A stretch of 64,000 nt of DNA from Streptomyces sp. NBC_01439 (lineage in GTDB: Bacteria > Actinomycetota > Actinomycetes > Streptomycetales > Streptomycetaceae): positions 2,480,001 to 2,544,000 of the forward strand of contig NZ_CP109487.1 of NCBI RefSeq assembly GCF_036227605.1, written 5' to 3'. The notes under the pieces are model-generated. The model was not told where the DNA came from, searched no databases, and saw only the letters and a list, made by a program, of their open reading frames with translations. This document shows, one piece after another, positions 7,907-15,434 of the stretch. Numbering within the stretch: the stretch's first letter is position 1; each line of letters starts with the position of its first letter. The position numbers and the translations under genes are program-made.

Positions 7907-10624
7907 TCAGGCCTTCGCGTGCGACTGCTTCGCGCCGATCCGGTCGTAGATCCGTTCCGGTGTCAGCGGCAGCGACCGGTAGCGGATCCCCGTGGCGTCC
8001 TGGAGTGCGTTGGCCAGTGCGGGGGCCACCGGGTTGATGCTGCACTCCGCCATGCCCTTCGCCCGCATCGGTCCGACGGAGTCCGCCGAGCCCACCAGGA
8101 GCACTTCGGTGCGCGGGACGTCGGCGAAGGTGGGGATGCGGTAGTTGCGCAGGTTCGGGTTGACCACGGCGCCGTTCGCGTCGAGCCGGTGGTTCTCGGT
8201 CAGTACGAAGCCGATGCCCTGGGCGACGGCGCCCTCCACCTGCCCCCGTACCTGCGCGGGGTTGATGACGACGCCGGCGTCGGCCGCCTGGACGCTGTGG
8301 AGGACGCGGATCTCACCGGTCACCCGGTGGACCGCGATCCGGAACCCGTGCGCGTTGGAGACGGCGCTGCGGGGCGATCCGTAGGCCTTGCGGGCGGCGG
8401 TGAAGCGGATGCCGCGCGCCCGTGCCAGCGCGACGAGTTCGGCCAGCGACACCCGGTGGTCCCCGCAGACGACGCCGTCGTCGTCCATCGCACACATCAC
8501 GGGGTGGATGCCCGTGTGGGCGGCGGCGAACTCCAGGATGCGGTCGCGCACGGCGTTGCTCGCCCGCAGCACCGCGTTGCCCGCCACGAAGAGTCCGGCG
8601 CTCGCGAAGGCTCCGGTGTCGAATCCCGTGCGGTCGGTGTCGGACTGCACGAGGCGGATCCGCGACGGTGTGGTGCCCAACTGGTGGGCGGCGATCTGGA
8701 CGTGGGCGGTCGAGGTGCCCTCGCCGAATTCGACCGTGCCGACGGCGAGCTCGTAGACGAGGTCGTCGCCGAGCGTCACCCAGGCCTCCGAGATGTGCTC
8801 GGTCGGGGGTGCGGTCTCGTGCAGGGAGGCCGCGGCGCCCGTCCCGATGAGCCAGTCCGGGCCGAGGTGCGGATCTCCGGCCGTCCGGGCCAGGGCCCGG
8901 TCCACCAGGTCGATGCACTGCGCGAGGCCGTCCTCGCCGAACGTCACGTCGTCGGGGCCCTCGTGCATCGCGACGAGCGGGTCGCCCGGCCGCACGATGT
9001 TGCGGCGGCGCAGTTCGAGCGGGTCCATGTGGAGGGCGAGGGCCAGTTCGTGCATCGCCGATTCCACGGCGAAGGCCGGCTGGGTCATCCCGTACCCGCG
9101 CAGCGCGCCGCTCGGAACGGTGTTGGTGTAGACGGAGTAGGCGTCGTACTTCTTGTTGGGGCAGCGGTAGATCATGACGGCCGCGCCGCCCGCGAACAGG
9201 GTTTCGCCGCCGTGGTTCCCGTAGGCGCCCGTGTTCGACACGTTGCGGACCTGGAAGGCGGTGAGCGTGCCGTCGGCCTTCGCGCCGAGCTTGACCGTCA
9301 GCGTCATCGGATGGCGCGGCGAGGCCGTGGTGAACTCCTCCTCGCGGGTGTACTCGAAGCACACGGGCCGCCCGGTGTCCAGTGCGGCGAGCGCGGCCAG
9401 GTCCTCGGAGATGACTTCCTGTTTGCCGCCGAACCCGCCGCCGACGCGCTTGCAGAACACGCGGAGCTGGTCCGGGCGCAGCGCGAACAGGTGGGCGAGT
9501 TTGACCTTGGCGATGGAGGGCGACTGCGAGCTGGTGCGGACGTTGAGGCGTCCGTCCTCCATCCAGGCGATCGAGCCGTGGGTCTCCAGGTGCGCGTGCT
9601 GCACGCGCGGGGACGAGTAGGTGCCCTCGTGGATCACGTCGGCCTCGGCGAAGCCCGCGTCCACGTCTCCGACGTGCGAATGGATCTCGAGCAGGACGTT
9701 GTGGACGGGGTCGCGGACGAAGGGGTCGTCCGCCCCGTGGATCTGCGGAGCTCCGTCGGCCATGGCCTCCTCGGGGTCGAACACCGCGGGCAGCGGCTCG
9801 TACTCGACGACGACGCTGCGGCAGCCCTCCTCCGCTGCGCCGGGCGTGTCGGCGACGACCGCGACGACGCGCTGGCTGACGAAGCGGAGCGTCCGGTCGA
9901 GGATGAGGGTGTCGTCCGGGTCGACCAGGTGGTCGGTGTGGATCGCCGTGGTGAAGCGTCTGCGCGGCACGTCCTCCCAGGTGTAGACCCGGTGTACGCC
10001 GGGAACCGCGAGGGCGGCGCTCTTGTCGATCGACAGGATCCGGGCGTGGGCGTGCGGTGAGTGCAACACCTTCACGTGCAGCATGCCCTCCATGTGGGTG
10101 TCCATCGTGAACTCGGCTCGGCCGGTCACCACGTCGTTGGCCGCGGGGGCTCCGACGCTCGCCCCGACGGCCCTTCCCGGCGCGGCGCTCTCCACGCCGA
10201 CGACGCCCCGCACGGCGTCCTCGATCCCCCGGTAACCGGTGCAGCGGCAGAGGTTGCCCTTCAACGCCCGCGGCAGATCGGCCTTCTGGGACTCGGTGAA
10301 GGTCGCCGAGGTCATGATCATTCCGGCGGTGCAGAAGCCGCACTGGAATCCGGGGGCGTCACGGAACTGCCGCTGCATCGGATGCAGGTTGCCGGGCGAG
10401 CCCAGCCCCTCGATGGTGGTCACCTCGCGGCCGTCGGCGCGGAAGGCGGGGGTGATGCAGCTGTGTACGGGGCTGCCGTCCAGCCATACCGTGCAGGCAC
10501 CGCAGTCCCCCGCGTCACAGCCCTTCTTGACGCCGTAGTGGCCGAGCGAGCGGAGGAAGGTGCGCAGGCACTGTCCGGGCGCCGGCTCCTCGCCGAAGCT
10601 CCTGCCGTTCACGCGGTACGTCAT
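7907..10624 (-). CDS. Molybdenum hydroxylase: fused 2Fe-2S and molybdopterin subunits (xanthine dehydrogenase family)
   Basis: 905 aa. Residues 1 to about 150 are the iron-sulfur module. A plant-ferredoxin-type cluster lies in GCDAGDCGACTVW, and the second, buried cluster in CGFCTAGM and GNLCRCTGYRG. From about residue 160 the protein becomes the aldehyde oxidase/xanthine dehydrogenase large subunit, with GGGFGGKQE (Mo-cofactor binding) and the catalytic Glu expected in AKGMAECSINP near the C-terminus. In most family operons the small and large subunits are separate genes, so the fusion is notable. The ATG overlaps the stop of the FAD subunit (ATGA). Substrate unknown: a purine, an aldehyde or an N-heterocycle are options. 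Confidence 0.9.
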   Translation of the reverse strand: MTYRVNGRSFGEEPAPGQCLRTFLRSLGHYGVKKGCDAGDCGACTVWLDGSPVHSCITPAFRADGREVTTIEGLGSPGNLHPMQRQFRDAPGFQCGFCTAGMIMTSATFTESQKADLPRALKGNLCRCTGYRGIEDAVRGVVGVESAAPGRAVGASVGAPAANDVVTGRAEFTMDTHMEGMLHVKVLHSPHAHARILSIDKSAALAVPGVHRVYTWEDVPRRRFTTAIHTDHLVDPDDTLILDRTLRFVSQRVVAVVADTPGAAEEGCRSVVVEYEPLPAVFDPEEAMADGAPQIHGADDPFVRDPVHNVLLEIHSHVGDVDAGFAEADVIHEGTYSSPRVQHAHLETHGSIAWMEDGRLNVRTSSQSPSIAKVKLAHLFALRPDQLRVFCKRVGGGFGGKQEVISEDLAALAALDTGRPVCFEYTREEEFTTASPRHPMTLTVKLGAKADGTLTAFQVRNVSNTGAYGNHGGETLFAGGAAVMIYRCPNKKYDAYSVYTNTVPSGALRGYGMTQPAFAVESAMHELALALHMDPLELRRRNIVRPGDPLVAMHEGPDDVTFGEDGLAQCIDLVDRALARTAGDPHLGPDWLIGTGAAASLHETAPPTEHISEAWVTLGDDLVYELAVGTVEFGEGTSTAHVQIAAHQLGTTPSRIRLVQSDTDRTGFDTGAFASAGLFVAGNAVLRASNAVRDRILEFAAAHTGIHPVMCAMDDDGVVCGDHRVSLAELVALARARGIRFTAARKAYGSPRSAVSNAHGFRIAVHRVTGEIRVLHSVQAADAGVVINPAQVRGQVEGAVAQGIGFVLTENHRLDANGAVVNPNLRNYRIPTFADVPRTEVLLVGSADSVGPMRAKGMAECSINPVAPALANALQDATGIRYRSLPLTPERIYDRIGAKQSHAKA

Positions 10625-11448
10625 GTCGGGCTCCCGGACGCGAGTTCGCGGCGGATCTCCTCGGCGAAGTGCTTCGTCAGATGGCGGCGGTAGCCGGGAG
10701 TGCCGTTGGGATCGTCGAACCAGACGTCGGTGGGGATGACGTCGATGCTCTGCTGCAGGGTCGGGGCGTCGGGCAGGGTGTCGAAGACCATGCGCACGGG
10801 TCTGGTGGTGCCGGCGGTGACGGTGAGCAGCAGGTCGTCGTTCCCGGGCGTGTGCGTACCGACGAGGAACACCGTCGAGCGGCCTAGTCGGGTCAGGGTG
10901 AACCGGCGGTGCACGGCGCGTTTGCGCAGGGCGTGGACCGGGATCTCGATGCGTCGCAGGACCTCCCCGGGGGCGAGGACGTTCTCGTGGTTGCCCGTCA
11001 CGAAATCGAGGGCGTCGACGGTGCGCGTCGTCCCGTCGGGGGCCCACAGTTCGTAGCGCGCTTCCAGTGCGACCGTCAGCGTGATCATGGGGCCGGCCGG
11101 CAGCGACATGCAGATGTTTCCGCCCACGGTCGCCGCGTTCCAGACCTTGAACGAGGACAGGAACGCCTCGCAGGCCGTCCCGAACAGGGGGCCGGCGGTC
11201 CAGTCGGCCGGGGGCCGGAAGGCGTAGAACTCGCGGATGGTGCAGGTGGCACCGATTTCGAGGCCCTTGCCGGTCGGGACGAGGGGGTCCCACCGCAGGG
11301 TGGTCAGGTCGACCAGGCGGCGCAGATCCGGCTGTTCCACCGAGAACAGCCATGTCCCGCCCGCGAGCCAGGCATCGCCCTCGCGCCAGTCGGCGCCAGG
11401 CCGGTCGGGGGGACGCCGGACGACTTCGGTGATCGTGTTGAGGTCCAC
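10621..11448 (-). CDS. FAD-binding subunit of molybdenum hydroxylase
   Basis: 275-aa FAD_binding_5/CO_deh_flav_C subunit that passes electrons from the 2Fe-2S clusters to the acceptor. It carries the FAD-loop motif TVGGNICMSLPAGPM and the N-terminal WLAGGTWLFS region in place of the classic AGGT. It starts with GTG (MDLNTITEVVRRP) and is the first gene of the three-gene operon with 7907-10624 and 6931-7902. Its TGA overlaps the next ATG. Confidence 0.9.
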   Translation of the reverse strand: MDLNTITEVVRRPPDRPGADWREGDAWLAGGTWLFSVEQPDLRRLVDLTTLRWDPLVPTGKGLEIGATCTIREFYAFRPPADWTAGPLFGTACEAFLSSFKVWNAATVGGNICMSLPAGPMITLTVALEARYELWAPDGTTRTVDALDFVTGNHENVLAPGEVLRRIEIPVHALRKRAVHRRFTLTRLGRSTVFLVGTHTPGNDDLLLTVTAGTTRPVRMVFDTLPDAPTLQQSIDVIPTDVWFDDPNGTPGYRRHLTKHFAEEIRRELASGSPT

Positions 11449-11602
11449 GGGGATCGCGCTCCCTCACGACGGCAGCGGTGTGACGGCCCGTCCACCGACC
11501 TCCGGTGCGCGCGGGCGGCGTCACGACCTCGGCCGACCGCATCACATGCACGTCGAGGACCGGGGTCTGCCACGGGACACCGCCGGTTCGACCCTCGGTC
11601 GG

Positions 11603-11630
11603 ATCCGGTTCGAATCCGGTTCGAATCCGG
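11603..11630. repeat. 11-bp tandem direct repeat, 2.5 copies
   Basis: ATCCGGTTCGA is repeated at 11603-11613 and 11614-11624, and ATCCGG follows at 11625. Each junction makes the palindrome TTCGAA. The period of about one helical turn and the position 155-180 bp upstream of the molybdenum hydroxylase operon fit an operator. The unit also resembles a tRNA T-loop box (GGTTCGAATCC). The rest of 11449-11777 shows no gene. Confidence 0.5.
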
Positions 11631-11777
11631 TCGCTGCGGTCGGTCGCTTCGCCGAGAACCGGCGGACGTAGGGACTCCCTTTCAGCGTATCCCCGACCGG
11701 GCCCGCACCGCCAAGCGCAGCCGCGGGGTGCCGGCTCCGGGCGCGGGCCACGCGGCGCAGCCTCCGAAGGGAACCGG

Positions 11778-11860
11778 CTAGGCCCTGTCGTCAAAGTCCC
11801 TCCCCCAGCTACCGCTGGGAGGTGCCCCCGGGCCCGCGCTACTTTGACGACAGGACCTAG
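11778..11860. mobile_element. 83-bp palindromic MITE-like element
   Basis: Both ends carry the terminal inverted repeat CTAG G(C/T)CCTGTCGTCAAAGT (11778-11797 and, inverted, 11841-11860; 19 of 20 bases match). The terminal CTAG tetranucleotides look like a target duplication or part of the repeat. The centre has its own hairpin, CCCAGC-TAC-CGCTGGG region (about 11804-11818). It encodes no transposase. From general knowledge, short palindromes of this look are recurrent in Streptomyces genomes. Its right end provides the TAG stop codon of the neighbouring minus-strand PanE-like gene. Confidence 0.6.
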
Positions 11861-12858
11861 GCCCGGGCCGCCGCCTCGTCCGCGAGCGCGGTCAGGTCCT
11901 CCACGGACATCGCGCCCGGCGGCAGGCCCTGGCGGGCGAAGATGTTCGCCGCGTGCCGCAGCACGTCGTTGACCGGGGTCGGCACCCCGTGCAGCCGGCC
12001 CAGCAGGGAGATCTCCCCGTTGAGGTAGTCCGCCTCCACCGATCCCGTACCCCGTGCCAGGCTCTGCCAGGACGAGCCGCCCCGCACCCCTGCCGGCTGG
12101 TTCACCTTGCCCTCGCGCGCCAGCGCCTGCTCGGCGTCCGAGGCGTAGGGGATGCCCGCCGCGACGAAGGCCGCCTTGCCCTCGCGGACGGCCCGTAGGA
12201 GCAGCGCCGCCTTCGCCGGGTCGGGTTCCGGTCCGGTCGTCGCCTGGATCGCGTTGCCCAGGTTCCCGAGCAGCTTCGCGTGCTTCCACCGCATCACGTC
12301 CTCGGCCTGCGGCGCCCCGAAGCCGGCCTTGCCGAGGTCCGCCACGACGGCCCGGGACAGGGCGTCGGTGCCGCCCGCCGCCCGGCCCACGTGCAGGACG
12401 CCGGTCAGCGGCTCGCACAGCGCCGAGACCGCGCCCGGCTCCAGGAAGGTGGCGGGCAGCCATACGCACACCCCGTACACGCGCGCGAAGCGCCGTAGCG
12501 CGAGCCGCTCGCTCTCCACGCCGTTCTGTGCGCACAGCACCGGGAGCCGCTGCGCGGCCGTACCGCCGCCCACGACCTCCGCGTCGCCCCACGCATCGAG
12601 CGCGGCGATGGCGTCCTGGGTCTTCACGGACAGCAACAGCACGTCGTCGGGTCGCAGTTCACCCAGTTCGTCCGGGCCGGTGACCACGGGCAGCCGGTGC
12701 ACCCGGGTCCCGTCGGCCGTCGTGAGCCGCAGCCCGTCGTCCCGCAGGGCCTGCGCGTGCGCGCCGCGGGCGACGAGTACGACCTCGCCTCCCGACTCCG
12801 CGAGCCGTCCGCCGATGGTGGCGCCGACCGCGCCCGCGCCGATGATGATGTACCGCAT
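11857..12858 (-). CDS. 2-dehydropantoate 2-reductase family protein (PanE/ApbA-like)
   Basis: 333-aa NADPH-dependent ketopantoate-reductase family protein. The Rossmann motif GAGAVGATIGGRLAESG starts at residue 6. The substrate-domain signature MRWKHAKLLGNLGNAI contains the catalytic lysine, and NQPAGVRGGSSWQSLARG carries the binding-site SSWQS. The ATG at 12858 (MRYIIIGAG) was chosen because the nucleotide-binding strand must be close to the N-terminus. The stop codon lies inside the adjacent MITE-like element, so the last residues may not be ancestral. Many Streptomyces carry several paralogs, so a true role in pantothenate synthesis is not certain. Confidence 0.88.
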   Translation of the reverse strand: MRYIIIGAGAVGATIGGRLAESGGEVVLVARGAHAQALRDDGLRLTTADGTRVHRLPVVTGPDELGELRPDDVLLLSVKTQDAIAALDAWGDAEVVGGGTAAQRLPVLCAQNGVESERLALRRFARVYGVCVWLPATFLEPGAVSALCEPLTGVLHVGRAAGGTDALSRAVVADLGKAGFGAPQAEDVMRWKHAKLLGNLGNAIQATTGPEPDPAKAALLLRAVREGKAAFVAAGIPYASDAEQALAREGKVNQPAGVRGGSSWQSLARGTGSVEADYLNGEISLLGRLHGVPTPVNDVLRHAANIFARQGLPPGAMSVEDLTALADEAAARA

Positions 12859-12936
12859 GCCACGAGCCTGGCACATCCGGCCCGCCGGGTCGCCCCCGGG
12901 GCACGGCGAACTGCCGCGCCTGCGGGAGAAGGCGCC

Positions 12937-13489
12937 CTACGCGTGGTGGTTCTGCCAGCCGAAGGGATCCCTCCGGACGATGTTCAGGAGATCCTCCGTG
13001 AATTGCACCTCGAAGAGGGAGTCCCGGAAATCCTCCGTCACCAGCTTGGAGTTGATCGCGACGGCGGGGGTGCCCGGTCCCATCGGGTCGTCCCCCGTCC
13101 GCTGGTACGCCGCCTGCGAGGCGATGACGAAGTCCTGGTACTTCATGGTGGACACCGCGGTGTCGAAGGCCTCGCCGCGCAGCCCGGGCACCTGTTCGGC
13201 GAGCGCGAGCAGACGCTCCGTGGTGAAGCCGCCCGATTCCTCGACCGTCGTCTGGTTCCCGATCAGCACGGCGTGGTACTCGGCGAACTTCTGCCCGTCC
13301 AGCGCGGCGCGCAGGGCGTTGACGGCGCGCTTGGAGCCGTCACCGCCCAGCCTGACGTCCCAGGTCCGGGATCCCCGCGTACGTCGCCGGCGGCTTGGCG
13401 AACGTCCCCTGCCCACAGCCGGCCGTGGCCACCGCGAGCGCACCGCACGCGACCGCGGCCGCCAACCGTCTGACCGTTCTGAACTGCAT
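12937..13489 (-). pseudogene. DsbA-family thioredoxin-fold lipoprotein, internally deleted and frameshifted
   Basis: A good ribosome site (GGAGGGGAAGAG) precedes an ATG at 13489. This frame encodes a lipoprotein signal (lipobox ATAGC) and reads to TYAGIPDLGRQAGR before a stop at 13340. The C-terminal half of a DsbA-like thioredoxin domain continues in another frame from about 13355 to 12937 (GGDGSKRAVNALRAALDG, then GPGTPAVAINSK). The CxxC active site and roughly 70-100 residues that should lie between the two parts are absent. The gene therefore looks inactivated by an internal deletion that also changed frame. The call rests on the match of both halves to one family pattern. Confidence 0.72.
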
Positions 13490-13584
13490 CTCTTCCCCTC
13501 CGATGAATGCCCGGACTCTAGACGTTCACCGGCCCGGGGCGCACACGTGTTTGTACGGCCCGGCACGGGGCATCGGACCCCGGG

Positions 13585-14151
13585 TCAGGTCGCGGTCAGC
13601 TCCACGAGCTTGGCGACGGTGTTCCAGTTGCGGGTGGTCACGTCGAGGCCCTTGACGACGGCGGGCTTGGCGAGGGCCTCGGCGAGCTTGGAGCGCCCCA
13701 GGCCGTCGGGGGCGTAGAGGTAGAGGACGCGGTCGCCGATCCGGTACTCCTCGGGGAGATACGCCGCCCCGTCGAGCGCGGCGAACCGCTCCGGGCCGGG
13801 CTGTTCGGAGCAGAAGGTGACGTGCAGCTGCTTGCCCTCCAGCTCCGCGGCCGGGAACGGACAGGCCTCGGCGACGGCGCGCAGGTACGCCCCGTCCAGC
13901 ACCAGGCACGCCGCGCGGAAGCCGAAGTGGGCCTCGATGGCCGTCTCCAGCTCCCGGGCGAGCCCCACCGGGTCGGTCCCCGCACTGCTGAAGACGGCGT
14001 TGCCGCTCTGTAGGTACGTCTGCACGTCGCCGTGCCCGAGTCCTTCCAGCACGGAGCGCAGCTCCGCCATCGGGACCTTCTTGTTGCCGCCGACATTGAT
14101 GCCGCGCAGCAGCGCCGCGTACTTCTTCGTCACCGTGGCCTTCTTCGTCAT
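13585..14151 (-). CDS. DUF1697 family protein
   Basis: 188-aa protein with the DUF1697 signature ALLRGINVGGNKKVPMAELR at the N-terminus and TYLQSGNAVFSS shortly after. The function of the family is unknown. It is a cytoplasmic single-domain protein of normal length. It begins with ATG, and a lysine/threonine-rich leader (MTKKATVTKKY) precedes the domain. Confidence 0.85.
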   Translation of the reverse strand: MTKKATVTKKYAALLRGINVGGNKKVPMAELRSVLEGLGHGDVQTYLQSGNAVFSSAGTDPVGLARELETAIEAHFGFRAACLVLDGAYLRAVAEACPFPAAELEGKQLHVTFCSEQPGPERFAALDGAAYLPEEYRIGDRVLYLYAPDGLGRSKLAEALAKPAVVKGLDVTTRNWNTVAKLVELTAT

Positions 14152-14180
14152 GGGGGCACCCTAGGGGGCGTCCGTCGCGC

Positions 14181-15383
14181 CTACGGCAGTTCGGCCTCGA
14201 TGAGGTCGGCCGCCCGGCGCGTGCCGCCCTCGGCGGCCATCCCGGCCCGGATCTCCTCGGCGCGGGCGGCGACGGCGGGGTCGGCGACGAGGGCGAGGAC
14301 CGCCTCGCGCAGGGTGGCCGCGTCCGCGTCGGCCATGGGAACGTGCCGGGCCACGCCCAGAGAGGCCAGCATGTCGGCGTTGCCGAACTGGTCGACGGCC
14401 TGCGGGACGGCGACCATCGGGGTGGCGGTGGCGAGCCCCTCCTGGCTGCCGCCGGCCCCCGCGTGGGTGATGAAGGCGTCGGCCCGGTGCAGGATGTCCA
14501 GCTGGGGGACCCAGCGGTGGACCTCGACGTCGGCGGGGACCGGGCCCAGGTCGGCCTCGTCGGTGAACTTGCCGATCTGGAGGACGAGGTACCAGTCGGG
14601 TAGGTCCGCGAAGGCCTCGATGCAGGCGCGGTAGAAGGCCGGCTGCTTGGTGAAGGCGGAGCCGAGCGAGACGAGCACGATCTTCTTGCCCTCGGCGGCC
14701 GGGGGCCGCTGCCAGGTGCCCTGGGTGGCGCTGCGGTCGCCCTGGCAGGCGCCGACGAAGGCGTACGCGGACCCGTCGACGCGGTCGGCGTGCGGCTGGA
14801 GCGCCCGGGGGATGAGGACGATGCTGCGCCGCGGGCGGCCCTGGAAGCGGTCGACGTCGTCCCCGAGGCCGTTCTCGGTGAGCCAGGCCGCGAACGCCGC
14901 GTAGTACGCCCGGCCGCGCTCGGACGCCTTCAGCTCGGCGAACATCGGCCCGGCCACCTCCTGCTCGTATCCGTCCCAGGCGACCAGGTTCGGGGAGAGC
15001 GAGACGGCGGGGACGCCCCAGCGGTGGGCGAGCACGGGCGCCGGATAGGAGGTGATGTCGTGGAGCACGAGGTCCGGCTCGTCGCCCTCGAAGGCGGCGG
15101 CGAGCTGCGGGAGCGCCTGGACCGCGTCCTTCAGGAACGGCTCCAGGTGGTCGATGAGCTCGGTGCCCCAGGCCTCCGGCTCGTCGTCGGTCGGGAGGGT
15201 GGAGGTGTAGACGACGGGCGAGGCGCCGGTCTCCGCGACCCTCTCGGCGAAGGAGGCGGGGACGGCGTAGCTGACGCGGTGGCCCCGCGCCACGAGTTCG
15301 CGGATCACCTCGATGCTCGGGTTCACGTGCCCGTGGGCGGCGATGGAGAACATGGCGATGTGGGCGGGCTTGGCTGCGGTCAT
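14181..15383 (-). CDS. Macrolide-type UDP-glycosyltransferase (OleI/Mgt-like, GT1)
   Basis: 400-aa GT-B glycosyltransferase. The acceptor-domain start [19 protein letters not shown] carries the catalytic His (AAHGH). The nucleotide-sugar site is in the C-terminal half at [37 protein letters not shown] and DQFGNADML. These motifs match the group of Streptomyces enzymes that inactivate macrolides by adding glucose (OleI, Mgt) more closely than sterol or aglycone transferases. No macrolide synthase genes are nearby, so it probably acts in resistance to foreign macrolides or on another acceptor. The ATG at 15383 was chosen at MTAAKPAH. Confidence 0.85.
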   Translation of the reverse strand: MTAAKPAHIAMFSIAAHGHVNPSIEVIRELVARGHRVSYAVPASFAERVAETGASPVVYTSTLPTDDEPEAWGTELIDHLEPFLKDAVQALPQLAAAFEGDEPDLVLHDITSYPAPVLAHRWGVPAVSLSPNLVAWDGYEQEVAGPMFAELKASERGRAYYAAFAAWLTENGLGDDVDRFQGRPRRSIVLIPRALQPHADRVDGSAYAFVGACQGDRSATQGTWQRPPAAEGKKIVLVSLGSAFTKQPAFYRACIEAFADLPDWYLVLQIGKFTDEADLGPVPADVEVHRWVPQLDILHRADAFITHAGAGGSQEGLATATPMVAVPQAVDQFGNADMLASLGVARHVPMADADAATLREAVLALVADPAVAARAEEIRAGMAAEGGTRRAADLIEAELP

Positions 15384-15434
15384 GATCGAACGATAGGCGA
15401 GACGATACGTCTCGTGCAACTTGTTTCCCGCGAC

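Noticed and set aside
11590..11635. T-loop-like GGTTCGAATCC boxes as a tRNA gene
   Set aside because: No acceptor, D or anticodon arms can be folded around them; better described as a tandem repeat.
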